In this document: positions 35,401 through 42,560 of the stretch, one piece after another
Layout of the letters: every line of letters starts with the position of its first letter
How positions within the stretch are numbered: position 1 is the stretch's first letter
Source of the DNA: Liolophura sinensis
Lineage: Eukaryota > Mollusca > Polyplacophora > Chitonida > Chitonidae
Length of the DNA: 64,000 bases
Direction: 5' to 3'
NCBI RefSeq assembly: GCF_032854445.1
Contig: NC_088299.1
Span: forward strand, 14,873,608-14,937,607
Notes under the pieces: generated by a model
What the model was told of the DNA's origin: nothing
What the model saw: only the letters and a program-made list of their open reading frames with translations
Databases searched by the model: none
Made by a program: the position numbers and the translations under genes

Positions 35401-37728
35401 ATGTGAAGGATCAAACATTTATTCTGTCCTTAATACATCATTCAATGTACCTGCCTTTCTAAAGGTATGAAGAGTATTAAGCACCCAAGTGAGCCTCAGC
35501 TCAGATCACCAGCTTTGACCTAATTTACACTGTCTAAAACATTTGTAAATGAGGAGGAGGAGAGCCTAAATCATGTTGCCTTACATTAAGATTAAAGGAT
35601 GGAACATATCAGCTTTGTTTTTGTATGTGAACTTTCCTGTATCTAAAATACACCCTTTCTACTGTCACTACAATTGTTTCCACTTGACAACAATGTATCA
35701 GTAAACAGATACATTTTCTACCCACCAAAGCATCTGGCAGTTGTGGTATCAGTGACAGTTCAGGAAATTATACCAATATATTCCCAGCTACATGCTCCCT
35801 AGCATAGAGTTTTGACCGGGAGAAAAGCTATCCACACACCTGACCTGTCTAACATTTTTAGTAATTTTTGGATCTCCTGAATGGCATTTTTCCATGCCAA
35901 CAGAAGAGGCTCATGTGGGTGCCTCTGATGGTGTGAAATGGGATTAACACAAAACATAAAAAGGGCTCTGTTGGGGATTCTTTGATAACCTTTAGGTTTA
36001 AAACAAAAATCTTCCATTTTGATCTTGTTACAGCAGGTATTATGATGTAGTAAGGTCTCAATTTGTCACCGTAATTATACCAGTCCATGACTGAATTGAT
36101 TTAATTCACAACTAATAAACTTGGGGATCTACTTAAGTGGGCTACAGGTTGTCCTTGGAGGAATAGGCCTGTGTCCACGTTTCGTCAGTGTTTATAAACA
36201 TTTCATGCTGGGTATAACCAGAACCACAATTCTCACCAATTCAATTTCGCAAAGTTAGGTGTGTTTTTAAGGTATAGTATGTGTCTTTTTAGGAATTTTG
36301 TCATCGTAAGACGCTAACAGCTGCGATGTTTACAAGATTTCCTTGAACATTTTACAATTATTATCTCACAAAAGGAGTAATTAATTTAAAATTTCGACTC
36401 CCTCTGGAAACACAAGAACACTAGTCATCATTTCATTAAGGTAATGACAAATATGGCATCCACATGGATACAGGTGAAAACACTTCACAAATAGGTCTAT
36501 CTTGATCTAGGGGTAACGGATCCGGCATACGCGTCCAAACGCTGTAAGACCGGCTTTGCTCAACAGCAGGAGAGGAAATAATATATCTCACGAGAGCGCT
36601 CTTCACCTGTTAACAGAGTGACATTTCAAATGATCGGCGACAAAAAAAAAACAAAAAAACAAGTAATTGAATGAAATAAAAAATTTGGCACCTCTAAAAA
36701 CACAAAAAAAGGATTTCAGTTGGGGTTTTTTTGAAGGGTTTTTTGTGTAACATCAAACATATAATATATTTTAAATTTGGCCCTATAGAATTATTAAGAC
36801 ATAGTAATATTAATTTGTCCCACCACAATAAACGTATGAATTATTAGCTGCCCTTGGCAGCTCAGTCGGTAGAGTTTCCACTTCGGAGCAATGAGGTTCA
36901 ATCCACTGAACTATTTATACGAGTGATGTAAAACATAAACAAAGAATATCAAATATAATTTAATGATTAATATTTTAATTAACACTATTTCCTTGTTTGC
37001 ATCAATCAAACAATATTTTTAAAAACAGTAGATATTTTTCCTTCAAATGGAATAAAACTTGACACTTTTAAAATGAAGAAAACATATGGCTTGTAAAATG
37101 TTGGATCCATCTATATGTAGAAGGGTTGTGGATATAAGTAACAGAGAGTAAAACATGAGGTAGTTATTTCTCATGAGGTTGTAATCTGATGGTGAAGTTA
37201 ATATGTGGGTTTAGGGGCTACCAAACACCTTCCTAGAGGTTGACATCCCAAGACTGCCAAGAAGAAAGCTGTGGCTGATGTAAGACCAGCAGCAGAGATT
37301 GCGCTGGTATGATCGTCACACTGGCGGAAGTGCCTGGCACGAACATGTACTCAAAACCAAACTTTCAGACAGAACTGATACAGATGTTCTGCCCTCCACA
37401 AATTTCACAAGAAGTGTCTTGTTCAGAGTTCGGTTTTACTGCAATATATTCAGTGTTTCTGCTGCTTATAGCATGCTTCAATTTTAAACTCCGTATTCAG
37501 TATGGTGAATCTCTTAACTATCGTTTAACTGTTGTTAAGGTTGACGCCTATGAACCCCTGAAAGGTCAATAAGAGTAGCTATTTGTTCTAGGTGACTTAC
37601 CAGGCTAAGAGAGCCATGCCGATGACACAACAGATGATGGAGAGTGGGTGGCTGGCACAGAAAAGCCCATGAGTGTAGTAGATTTGAGCCACCCTGTCCT
37701 GTAGAGCTTTTAATCGTCGGGAATACAT
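11220..37728 (-). CDS. SCAP: SREBP cleavage-activating protein (SCAP), complete 24-exon coding gene
   Basis: ER sterol sensor that binds SREBP and carries it to the Golgi for proteolysis when sterol is low. All 24 coding exons were placed by hand with GT-AG borders and matching phases. Joined, they give 1333 aa (human SCAP is about 1279), if one base absent from exon 12 is allowed for. Visible in order: N-terminal membrane anchor (about 27-46), luminal loop 1, sterol-sensing helices (about 295-456), the COPII-sorting hexapeptide MELSDL (456-461; MELADL in vertebrates) just after a conserved Asp at 452, a Gly/Pro-rich luminal loop (603-626), a YYNIS sequon at 673, a last helix (763-785), and a C-terminal WD40 domain (about 828-1333). 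Start ATG 37728 matches the family N-terminus. Stop TAA at 11222-11220. Introns are unusually rich in tandem arrays. SCAP identity is very sure; a few borders could shift by one or two bases. Confidence 0.95.
11563..11700 (-). mobile_element. SINE family A fragment (3' half)
   Basis: ATTTATTT tail, GATTGGTGTTTTATG, ACTCAAGAATATTTCACTTG, then the GCAGGTTGCTGGAAGACCTTCC body. No head. Confidence 0.65.
11851..13066. repeat. Intron 23 minisatellite, 15 units of 81 bp
   Basis: Very regular array: unit starts step by exactly 81 bp from 11851 to 12985. Units are nearly identical (for example AGAGCTATTGGTGACTGTGC and CACTATTGTAGTCATCCTG), with a few shared variants such as TTGCAG versus TTGTAG that show higher-order copying. 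There are no spacers, so it is not CRISPR-like. Confidence 0.95.
13234..13296 (-). CDS. SCAP: SCAP exon 23 (aa 1240-1260), WD40
   Basis: A 63-nt exon reading [21 protein letters not shown], matching SLGVISDNLLVTGGQ. Acceptor TTTCAG, donor GTAAGC; phase 0 both ends. Confidence 0.93.
13590..13690 (-). mobile_element. tRNA-like SINE head in SCAP intron 22
   Basis: On the minus strand it contains TGGTTGAAGCACTGGCTTGC (box A region) and AGGTTGAAATCCAGC (box B region). A related fragment is near 8210-8265. Decayed, no open tRNA fold. Confidence 0.5.
13843..14055 (-). CDS. SCAP: SCAP exon 22 (aa 1169-1239), WD40
   Basis: Encodes [20 protein letters not shown], then [20 protein letters not shown], matching LASGGQDGAICLWDVLTGS and VISSGLDDLISIWDRSTG. 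Acceptor CATAG, donor GTGAGT; 71 codons, phase 0 both ends. Confidence 0.95.
14534..14614 (-). pseudogene. Duplicated SCAP exon 21, copy 3, with in-frame stop
   Basis: 117 bp beyond copy 2, with intact splice borders. It reads VYQV then TAA, then [20 protein letters not shown]. The stop is at the same codon as in copy 2, so these two copies probably descend from one already-stopped duplicate. Confidence 0.85.
14651..14731 (-). pseudogene. Duplicated SCAP exon 21, copy 2, with in-frame stop
   Basis: Same length (81 nt) and same acceptor and donor style (CACAG, GTAAGA) as exon 21, 117 bp away in tandem. It reads VYHV then TAA, then [20 protein letters not shown]. The stop replaces the GAA codon of the working copy at position 5. 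If spliced in, it would truncate SCAP within the WD40 domain. Confidence 0.85.
14768..14848 (-). CDS. SCAP: SCAP exon 21 (aa 1142-1168), WD40; the functional copy of three
   Basis: An 81-nt exon reading [20 protein letters not shown] and TALHLDK (vertebrate [20 protein letters not shown]). Acceptor GGACAG, donor GTAAGA; phase 0 both ends. Two stop-bearing copies lie just downstream at 14651-14731 and 14534-14614. This copy is chosen because it alone is open. Confidence 0.93.
15103..15263 (-). CDS. SCAP: SCAP exon 20 (aa 1088-1141), WD40
   Basis: Encodes [20 protein letters not shown], then [10 protein letters not shown], matching vertebrate [27 protein letters not shown]. Acceptor TTTCAG, donor GTAAAC; ends in phase 0. 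Confidence 0.94.
15400..15485 (+). mobile_element. SINE tail with CATT repeats (third family)
   Basis: Contains GATATGGCTGATATTGCC, GATGTGGCGTTAAGCC and a CATTCATTCATTC-like tail, a common 3' end of molluscan short elements. The 5' part is not recognisable. Confidence 0.55.
16230..16575 (+). mobile_element. SINE family B, full length, in SCAP intron 19
   Basis: About 346 bp, with a tRNA-like head starting TTGGTAGAGCGTCCGCTTC, a long body and a CACT-repeat tail preceded by GACGTTAAACCCCAAGCACT. It is flanked by a 12-bp target-site duplication, TCCTATTTTATG, at 16218-16229 and 16576-16587. A second copy lies at 47038-47378. Confidence 0.9.
17476..17582 (-). CDS. SCAP: SCAP exon 19 (aa 1052-1088), WD40
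   Basis: Encodes [18 protein letters not shown], matching the vertebrate VAARLNGSLDFFSLET blade. Acceptor TTTCAG, donor GTAATA. An internal CAG|GTAGCA could act as an alternative donor, but using it would break the phase with exon 20. Confidence 0.9.
18143..18228 (-). CDS. SCAP: SCAP exon 18 (aa 1024-1052), WD40
   Basis: Encodes [15 protein letters not shown], then [11 protein letters not shown], corresponding to VWDAIEGVLCCSSE in vertebrates. Acceptor GGACAG, donor GTGAGA; ends in phase 2. Confidence 0.9.
18271..18430 (-). mobile_element. Degenerate SINE-related fragment
   Basis: ATTTATTT tail, then CACTGGTGTTTAATGCC and a GGTGGAAACTGGAGTGCCC segment typical of the same repeat class. Heavily diverged. 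Confidence 0.5.
18781..18960 (-). mobile_element. SINE family A fragment abutting the exon 17 donor
   Basis: Starts with a TTATTT tail and contains the ATTTCACT-GGTTTCAAGAATAT and TATACGACAGC motifs of the family, followed by the GCAGGTTG-GGAAGACCTTCCCACGT body. It ends within about ten bases of the splice donor of SCAP exon 17. Confidence 0.65.
18970..19103 (-). CDS. SCAP: SCAP exon 17 (aa 979-1023), WD40
   Basis: Ends [20 protein letters not shown], matching the vertebrate [21 protein letters not shown] blade. Acceptor TTTCAG, donor GTTAGC (not the usual GTRAGT). A SINE fragment lies right against the donor. Confidence 0.9.
19483..19735 (+). mobile_element. SINE family A, near full length, in SCAP intron 16
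   Basis: Plus-strand copy with the tRNA-like head (TGGCTCAGTTTGTTAGCG, then GAGTTCAAGTCC), the CCCGGG body and the family 3' end (AAATATTCTTGAGTAC). No long A-rich tail and no clear target-site duplication, so it is older than the copy at 27319. Confidence 0.88.
19758..19870. repeat. Dispersed repeat, copy 2 (partner at 8657-8770)
   Basis: Same orientation as 8657-8770, immediately after the SINE at 19483. Shared segments: GTCAACAAAGGTTG, ACAAGTCACATGA and CTGTTTTTACCTTTAATGAC. Confidence 0.6.
19892..20229 (-). CDS. SCAP: SCAP exon 16 (aa 866-979), variable insert in the WD40 domain
   Basis: Charged and low-complexity, with little direct similarity to vertebrates, where the same place also holds a long disordered insert. 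Contains [20 protein letters not shown] and an Arg-rich end, RSWSTG. Acceptor TGGCAG, donor GTGTGT. Membership rests on matching phases (2 in, 1 out), an open frame and position. Confidence 0.8.
20594..20709 (-). CDS. SCAP: SCAP exon 15 (aa 828-866), first WD40 blade
   Basis: Encodes [19 protein letters not shown] and [19 protein letters not shown], very close to the first WD repeat of vertebrate SCAP. Acceptor TTGCAG, donor GTATGT; ends in phase 2. Confidence 0.94.
21573..22017 (-). CDS. SCAP: SCAP exon 14 (aa 679-827), last membrane helix
   Basis: Begins [16 protein letters not shown] (vertebrate YISLLPVIPVTLRL), then a polar loop, the final helix at aa 763-785 (rich in Leu/Val), a CCCSRNY turn, a basic stretch and [10 protein letters not shown] leading into the WD40 domain. 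Acceptor GTGCAG, donor GTAGGT; ends in phase 0. Confidence 0.93.
22591..22952 (-). CDS. SCAP: SCAP exon 13 (aa 559-679)
   Basis: Starts within a membrane helix ([15 protein letters not shown]). It continues through a luminal loop with imperfect Gly/Pro pentads at aa 603-626 and ends [20 protein letters not shown], matching the vertebrate LWRKLSFRHWPTLFSYYNI segment with its N-glycosylation site. Acceptor TTACAG, donor GTACTG (weaker than the others); ends in phase 2. Confidence 0.93.
23079..23380 (-). CDS. SCAP: SCAP exon 12 (aa 458-558), apparent 1-base frameshift
   Basis: Opens with LSDLHKQ, which completes the MELSDL COPII signal, then a Ser/Pro-rich cytosolic linker ([18 protein letters not shown]). 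It ends [20 protein letters not shown], matching the vertebrate PKRLRVVYFLARTR segment. The first part and the last part lie in different frames: the first runs into TAA near 23130. Exon length is 302 nt, and phase consistency needs 303. The shift falls in a C/G-rich run near 23149-23165, so it is either a base lost in the assembly or a real mutation. Confidence 0.85.
23428..23910. repeat. Intron 11 minisatellite, about 13 units of 37 bp
   Basis: Tandem units built on CATTCATAGCTTTTGCAAAC and GAATCCTG or GAAATCCTGACTAG. Two sub-types alternate. Lies between SCAP exons 11 and 12, with no coding or splice-site content evident. Confidence 0.85.
24158..24256 (-). CDS. SCAP: SCAP exon 11 (aa 425-457), end of sterol-sensing domain
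   Basis: Encodes [20 protein letters not shown], then LSVDIRRME. The Asp of VDIRR (aa 452) matches the vertebrate residue (human D443) whose mutation makes SCAP insensitive to sterol. Acceptor GTCAG, donor GTAGGT; phase 0 both ends. Confidence 0.95.
24665..24880. repeat. Dispersed repeat, copy 1 (inverted partner at 54070-54310)
   Basis: The reverse complement of 54070-54310 aligns with this segment end to end. Shared blocks include TTTTTCCTGATTC, GTTTTGA(A/G)GTTT, CTTGGAACA, TACAGGAAAAT and GTGGGTGAAATTT/ATGGGCGAAATTT. By eye about three quarters of positions match. No coding frame; family unknown to me. Confidence 0.7.
25236..26107 (-). repeat. Intron 10 minisatellite, about 38 units of 23 bp, each with a splice-donor motif
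   Basis: On the gene strand the unit reads CTACAG|GTGAGTTCT plus a short linker. It is nearly the same as the exon 10 donor region (ATACAG|GTGAGTTCT). Variants differ mostly at donor position +4 or +5 (GTGGGT, GTGCGT). It lies directly downstream of the 108-bp exon-fragment array and probably grew from the same junction. Confidence 0.9.
26101..26640 (-). repeat. SCAP: Five 108-bp units copying the 3' end of SCAP exon 10
   Basis: Unit starts at 26101, 26208, 26316, 26424 and 26532, with the real exon end at 26640. Each unit holds about 60 nt of the exon 10 3' end with its donor, plus about 45 nt of intron. The 5' part of the exon and its acceptor are absent, so each copy is an exon fragment with a donor but no obvious acceptor. 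Copies close to the real exon are most alike; the farthest (26101) is most diverged. Confidence 0.88.
26645..26739 (-). CDS. SCAP: SCAP exon 10 (aa 393-424)
   Basis: Sterol-sensing domain: [20 protein letters not shown], then a helix ending FFTFVPAIQ. Acceptor TTGCAG, donor CAG|GTGAGT; ends in phase 0. The last ~60 nt and the donor are copied five times just downstream in the intron. Confidence 0.94.
27319..27583 (-). mobile_element. Full-length SINE family A, recent insertion in SCAP intron 9
   Basis: tRNA-derived SINE of about 265 bp on the minus strand. The head has box A TGGCTCAGTCGGTTAGCG and box B AGTTCAAGTCC. Next comes a body with a CCCGGG segment, and the 3' end is an AAAT-repeat tail. 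It is bounded by a perfect 17-bp target-site duplication (TTTCTTTGTCATATGAT at 27302-27318 and 27584-27600), so it is intact and young. The body may belong to a known molluscan SINE superfamily such as MetaSINE, but this could not be tested. Confidence 0.92.
28541..28653 (-). CDS. SCAP: SCAP exon 9 (aa 355-393)
   Basis: Most conserved part of the sterol-sensing domain: [20 protein letters not shown] and [19 protein letters not shown]. Acceptor TTTCAG, donor GTAGGG; ends in phase 1. Confidence 0.95.
28728..28806 (-). mobile_element. SINE family A fragment (3' end)
   Basis: GATTGGTGTTTTATGCCGTA, CTCAAGAATATTTCACTTATA and CGACTGTGGCCAGCACTATG: the family 3' end, cut off after about 75 bp. Lies in intron 8 of SCAP. 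Confidence 0.75.
29285..29411 (-). CDS. SCAP: SCAP exon 8 (aa 313-355)
   Basis: Sterol-sensing domain: [12 protein letters not shown], then [20 protein letters not shown], closely matching vertebrate SCAP. Acceptor TTTCAG, donor GTAAGA; ends in phase 2. Confidence 0.94.
29580..30180 (-). repeat. Intron 7 minisatellite built on the exon 7 splice donor
   Basis: About 16 units of 36-43 bp abut exon 7. On the gene strand each unit contains TCTGTCT|GTGAGTACAT or a close variant, the same junction as the real donor, and most carry a second GTGAGT-like site. It therefore appears to have expanded from the 5' splice site itself. Plus-strand reading frames made of repeated YSQTDNI are by-products of the repeat, not genes. 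Confidence 0.85.
30182..30363 (-). CDS. SCAP: SCAP exon 7 (aa 252-313), start of sterol-sensing domain
   Basis: Encodes the end of luminal loop 1, including an N-N-T sequon at aa 273, and sterol-sensing helix 2 ending LLLYIYFSV. The donor is T|GTGAGT at 30181. The last bases of this exon and its donor recur many times in the minisatellite that starts at once in the intron. Confidence 0.92.
31137..31310 (-). mobile_element. SINE family A copy with internal deletion
   Basis: Minus-strand copy with an ATTT tail and the full 3' end, but missing the CCCGGGGGAAACCCACGACC segment. Resumes at CCTTCCCACGTATGGCCG and GAGCTGGACTTGAACTCACA. The box A end is lost. In SCAP intron 6. Confidence 0.8.
31410..31524 (-). 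CDS. SCAP: SCAP exon 6 (aa 214-252)
   Basis: Encodes [17 protein letters not shown] and the [13 protein letters not shown] segment of luminal loop 1 (DLLFGVPGK in vertebrates). Acceptor TTTTAG, donor GTGAGA; ends in phase 2. Confidence 0.9.
31824..31903 (-). CDS. SCAP: SCAP exon 5 (aa 187-214)
   Basis: An 80-nt exon encoding [20 protein letters not shown] and SPTLQ, aligned with the FHADPDI-GTI-QTSATLK part of luminal loop 1. Acceptor TTGTCAG, donor GTACGT. Confidence 0.88.
32030..32350. repeat. Intron 4 minisatellite, 44-bp units
   Basis: The last units start at 32209, 32253, 32297 and 32341, 44 bp apart, each with ATGTCAGAAGTCTGCTACAA and GTTGGTGGTGTGTTAG. Upstream units (from about 32030) are diverged and longer. 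Confidence 0.8.
32824..32961 (-). CDS. SCAP: SCAP exon 4 (aa 141-187)
   Basis: Found by homology only, as there is no long open frame here. It reads [11 protein letters not shown] and then [15 protein letters not shown], matching the vertebrate CLLLSPGNFW segment. Acceptor CACAG, donor GTGAGC; phases agree with exons 3 and 5. Confidence 0.9.
33452..33612 (-). CDS. SCAP: SCAP exon 3 (aa 88-141)
   Basis: Encodes [20 protein letters not shown] and more of luminal loop 1, with the PVAY-QQI core characteristic of SCAP. Acceptor TTTCAG, donor GTAAGC; ends in phase 2. Confidence 0.92.
34381..34513 (-). CDS. SCAP: SCAP exon 2 (aa 43-87)
   Basis: Completes a Cys codon and continues [16 protein letters not shown], matching the CYPLLKLPLPG segment of vertebrate SCAP after the first helix. 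Acceptor TGTAG, donor GTAAGG; ends in phase 0 on a Trp codon. Luminal loop 1. Confidence 0.9.
36851..36912 (+). mobile_element. tRNA-like SINE head
   Basis: CAGCTCAGTCGGTAGAG is a good box A; GAGGTTCAATCC is a box-B-like stretch. It lacks a foldable tRNA body and a SINE tail. Confidence 0.45.
37601..37728 (-). CDS. SCAP: SCAP exon 1 (aa 1-43), start codon
   Basis: Begins [11 protein letters not shown], then has the family-typical HGLFCASHP run and the first membrane helix. Donor is GTAAGT at 37600. The ATG was chosen because the N-terminus then aligns to within one or two residues of known SCAP proteins. Sequence upstream contains other ATGs, so a spliced 5' UTR is likely. Confidence 0.9.
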
Positions 37729-39171
37729 CTCTGTGATTTCAGCGCCTTGCCATCAAACAATAGTTCTCTAACCATCCTTCATTTTGCTTCACAGGATCAC
37801 AACACATATCTGTAGGTACCAGTTAATGTTAGTCATGCGGATATACACACACAATGCTGTGCTTTCCCTCATACAGATGTAATGTCCTCATCTGTATTCA
37901 CTCCACAACATCACTCACTATTGTCAATGAAACTGAAACAAAGCATCATAGCACAAGCTTAAGTCTAATAAAGGAGGAATTCTGCCTTGATTAAATCAAT
38001 GAACTAAAATACTAGTCCGATCATAAAATCCATAATAATTATGTATACTAGCATACAGTCATAAACGTTTTATGAAATACCTCGACATTCAAAAACATTG
38101 TGGTATGGTAGTTTCACACTGAGGTTTCTTTTGCTAGCTGTACAGACCGCAATAAAATATTATTAGGTTGTTAAAGCCTACAATATGACATCAACAGTCA
38201 TCAATCAGTAACTAGTAAAAGTGACACCCCTGAATGTTTGAAAGACTGCTTTAAAGACTGCTTTCAATGCCGAATCAAATAACAATGGATATGTTTTGCA
38301 GAGGCGGGGGGGGGGGGGGTGTTGTTCAGTAAGATAATGCCCCACTATCTGTGGATTACCACATGGTAACCGACCATTGGGCTACTAAAACTGTAAACTT
38401 ACAGGACATCAGACCGAGTCCTAGCAACAACGCCACTGCACCCCTATGTTGGGATTACCAGCAATAACGAGCACATGTGGAAATATTACAGTGACTGCGA
38501 TTTAAATCAAAAGGCACCAAAAACTCGCAACAACATTGGCTGCCACATTGTTTACACCGTTGTTGTTGCACACAGCGGATGCAAATCTACTTTGAGATCT
38601 GATCCCAAAGTTGACGGATTACTTGTCAAATCTTTTAACCTTACCCAAAGTAAATGAAAAACCGACGGCTTAAGAATGGGAGTTAAGAAGTTATTATCCT
38701 TGTATCACACTTTTTAAAGGCTTGCTTTGATGTAGATGCTTTTCCGACCGCCTTCGCTTTCGATAGGAGCACAGCCAATGATAAATTTTTTTCCGAAAAC
38801 GGACAATTTTTTCTATATCACAGTATTTGAGAATTCATCACTTAGATTTCTATTGTTCACATTTTTCCTTCAACAGTGTAAACTCTGCTTTATGTTCCAT
38901 ATGTGGAATAATGCTTAAATGTCAGGAAAATATGATCAATTTTGTATTTAAAAAGTCCGAGTTCATATTTAAGATCTACTTGTTAGGGTTATTTATACTT
39001 GAGACGATGACGCAATAGACCAAAATACAGTACCAGATAAGAATGGGTGTGGGTTGCGCACAAAGGCTCATACCTGCATCAGGCTTTTTTTATTCTTTTA
39101 TTTCACTCATGGTAAACTCCTCAGTTATCGCAATAGTCACGATAAATCTGGTTAATGACATCTGATCACGT

Positions 39172-39207
39172 ACAAATAAATAAATAAATAAATAAATAAA
39201 CAAATAA
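39172..39207. repeat. AAAT tetranucleotide microsatellite
   Basis: Tandem AAAT units, probably the leftover tail of a SINE. Confidence 0.85.
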
Positions 39208-41123
39208 GCGTTTGCATTAGGGCCCATTAGGACGATAAGCTGCGGTAATCAACAATTCACGTTTATGTCCAGTGTCCAGAGTATATGTAGGCCTATAAGC
39301 ATGAGTACACGTAAGTTATATGTGTACCATATAGGCCATACTAAGCATGTATATGTCTTCACAAATGTACAGCAAGAAAGAATGAATTCTCGCTTGTTAA
39401 AATCGCACATCTTAGGCCATATTTTTACTCTCTTAGATACTAACTGTATTTTTGTTCCCAATAACCTGACATTTACGAGGTTGTATAGTATATCCCCGCT
39501 GGTTCAGTGTTGTAAGGGTTCTCTGTGACTACCAAACCCTTGATCAATGGATCGAGTCGCTAGTTCGTATCCAGGTGTAGCTGTTTCGGCTTAATTAAGT
39601 CTGCTCGGTGGTTTCCTCCATAGATAAACTGACACCTGCATCAGTAAGCCTAGTGTAGGCCTACCAGTGACAAATACCCAAGTGAACCAGTGAAAAATAC
39701 CCTAGTGAACTAGTGACAAATACTTTATACGACATTAAACGCCAATATATCAGTTTATTAAAAAGGGAATTTCAGTAGGTCGTTGTATATGTATGCAATA
39801 GGCCACTGTATATGTATGCAATATATTTTAACTCCATGATTTTATCCACGGTACCGTTGTGTATTCATGCGTGACGAAGTGCCATGTATTGGCTTATTTC
39901 AGTAATATCTCCACGTACGGTATTGTCGGTTGTGATATAAATACCTAAATATTCTTGAATCCGGCGTAAAACACCAATCAAAAAAAATAAATTTTATACC
40001 TATAAACACATTTACACATGCAAATTACAAATATAAGTTTTTCATCATGGTCCAGCTTATTTCTCTCTCATATTGTTTTACTTATTTATCTATTTATTTA
40101 TTGATTTGGCTTTTGATTTGAATAGGCTTTGTTTATATAGGTCGAACAGGCATTACACTGGAAGCTTTCAGTTTGAACAATCAGCGATTATTTTCTGGGC
40201 AGCCTGTAGAGCATAGTGACGAGGCCTCTAAATTCGCCGGGGACACACTTTAGGCGGATTTTTTTTCGCACAGACACATTTGTTAAATTTCTGAAAATCC
40301 GTCTTTTGTATCTCAGTGCCGGCAAAGGCGTATTTAGCAGGTGATCTTGTCGGCTCAGAAATTCGCTCGTATCAAACATGTCACAAAAAATTACGCTGGC
40401 GATACCACTCTGTCTGCGTAGTGTGTCCTCTCCAGCAAATTTCACATATCAAGATTTATTACCTAAAACTTTGCTGGCCACGGCCGCAGGAAAAATTCAC
40501 TTATAGTCTATAATAGCCTATATTCAGCTATCTCTAAAATCAGTCAGATGTCTAATGGTTACCAAAATTGCCTTTTTTTAACGACGCGTAACACCACAAT
40601 CTCTACAAACTGTTTTGTTGGATTTTTATGTGATTGTAAAGAATATGTAGCTTAAGTAGTTTTTCTAATTCATAATGTTAAACTCCATCGTTTCGTCTAG
40701 ACACAAGGCCTATTGCCTCAGGGGACGTCAGTCATTCAAAAGCCAATGGCATGCTGGATATTAGGTGGAGTTCAGTATGTTTGGACAGAGCGACAACAGC
40801 TACCTAAGCTGCTATCGACATAATACACTGTTTCTGATACTGCTACATTTGAAATTGTTTACACGTTTTAGTATAATATAGTGTAATGTTACTAGTAACT
40901 TACACGTTTAAACCAAAACACTTGTTCCCACTGGAAATGTATATACATATATATTGTGTCTTCCTGTGACAGGGCGAGACCATGACGGCGCCAAAGTGTC
41001 ATGCTGAAGACGTCACAAGTGACACATTATCCGTCCTGCCTCCTTGCTGTAACCTCTCAGTGCTGACCGCCATGCAAGGCAGCCATGCAGAAGTACCATT
41101 TTCAAAGTCTTTGGTTAGATCCG

Positions 41124-41190
41124 ACCTGGGTTTGATCCCGGATTTCCCGATTTCGATGTGGACTCTCTAACCATTAGGCCACGGAAGCGG
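41124..41190 (-). mobile_element. tRNA-like SINE head, minus strand
   Basis: The minus strand reads TGGCCTAATGGTTAGAG (box A) and GGGATCAAACCCAGG (box-B-like) at near-normal spacing. The stem pairing is incomplete and flanking sequence is SINE-like, so a functional tRNA is unlikely. Confidence 0.5.
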
Positions 41191-41643
41191 TCCAGTGCAA
41201 ATGAATGCTGTTAACAGAGAAAATTGTCTATAATTTTGACAAGAGATTTGTTAAATGTTATGTATATTTGTCCCTTGACTGACTGATTGCTGAATGGATC
41301 GTTGTTTATCTCGTTGCTATTCCGCAGTGGGGTAAACCACTGAACTTTGGGAAGTTACTGATGCACCTTTCTAGGTTTGATGTACAGACTATAGGAAGCC
41401 ATATGAATGGAAGACAAGTAATCTTCGACGGACATTACATTGCTCAAATGGTAACGCAAGTCGTCAACATTTAATATTTTAGCTTACTGTCATTCTCACG
41501 AACAGTGAGAGCACGGAAATCTGCAAAGTTCCTGTCTCTTCGAGGCTCAGTCTAAATCTGTTGGAACATTACACTGGCAAGATCATTATAGGTTAGAGTG
41601 TTCGATATTATCTCAGCAGTTCTACTTTCGGGCTCGGAAAAGT

Positions 41644-41700
41644 GAATTTTTTAGTCAAATGCTAGGGCTATGGACTGGAAATCCAGAGATCGCTGCTTCA
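41644..41700 (+). mobile_element. tRNA-Ser-like SINE remnant
   Basis: GGACTGGAAATCC resembles the anticodon arm of a serine tRNA, followed by GCTTCAAATCC in place of box B. Probably the head of a tRNA-Ser-derived SINE. Confidence 0.4.
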
Positions 41701-42518
41701 AATCCACATGGTTGGTAAACCCGGTCATACCTACAAACAGAGAGACAGAGAACTCGATCACTGCTTTCATCCTTTTATTGAGATGCGGATAACGTCGTTT
41801 TAAGCAATCTTTAAATTCGCTTTCACCATCTATATGTTAATACGAGAAAAAAGAAAGCCACTGACCCAACACTTTTTTCAGCATCTATATTGCCTCCGCC
41901 AGAGGAGTTTATACTTCTGCCGTCGTTTACTTCTCTGTTTTTGTGTTATTCTGTTGGTCTGTCTGTATTGCTGTCGGTCTATCAGCAACTTCACGGAAAA
42001 AGTTCCGAACGGATTTGATGGGAATTTTAGCGTTGGGCTAAGAACCAATCCATTACCTTTTAATGGTGATTCGACTGTGTTCCAATAGAAGATTTTTTAA
42101 GCCATCCTTCACAATTATGGGCATAAATGCAGGGTAGTAACCTCTATAGTCATGGAAGGCATTTGTATATTTTGTCATTGTGTAGGCTTGCACATTCGCA
42201 GTAACCCTCAAGCTATGCGTTATACCGTTTACAAATGACTAGCCATATCGCCAGAGTTTTCTCCCTTCTACCAATTTTTATATCACAGGCCTAAATGTAG
42301 AGACAAGGCACGCTGTATCATTAAAAAAAAACAACCCATACAAAATGTCGTAATATACTCGAGTCGAAGGTATCGCCATGCAAGATAAAAATGGAACACA
42401 TGTTAAACATAACTTTCAGTTTGGCGTTTAGCTTGGTCAGGACAAAATCCCAGCAAACACATTTCGAAGAGCTTGTGAAGGCCTCTACATATGTGTCTAA
42501 GCATGCAGCTATTTCGTC

Positions 42519-42560
42519 AGTATATAATATATATAGTATATCCGGTATATATTATATATA
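42519..42560. repeat. AT-rich palindrome
   Basis: Near-perfect inverted repeat of about 40 bp centred on TCCGGT; the arms are TATA-rich. Could extrude as a hairpin or be a decayed inverted insertion. Confidence 0.6.

Noticed and set aside
40188-40445. 85-codon minus-strand frame
   Set aside because: No similarity to a known family, no splice or promoter context, and a composition like the surrounding non-coding DNA.
41124-41190. Functional tRNA gene on the minus strand
   Set aside because: Box A and box B are present, but the acceptor and anticodon stems do not pair cleanly and the setting is SINE-like.
41834-42088. 84-codon plus-strand frame with a hydrophobic, Cys-rich start
   Set aside because: The later part resembles widespread dispersed non-coding repeat sequence, with no signal for a real gene.
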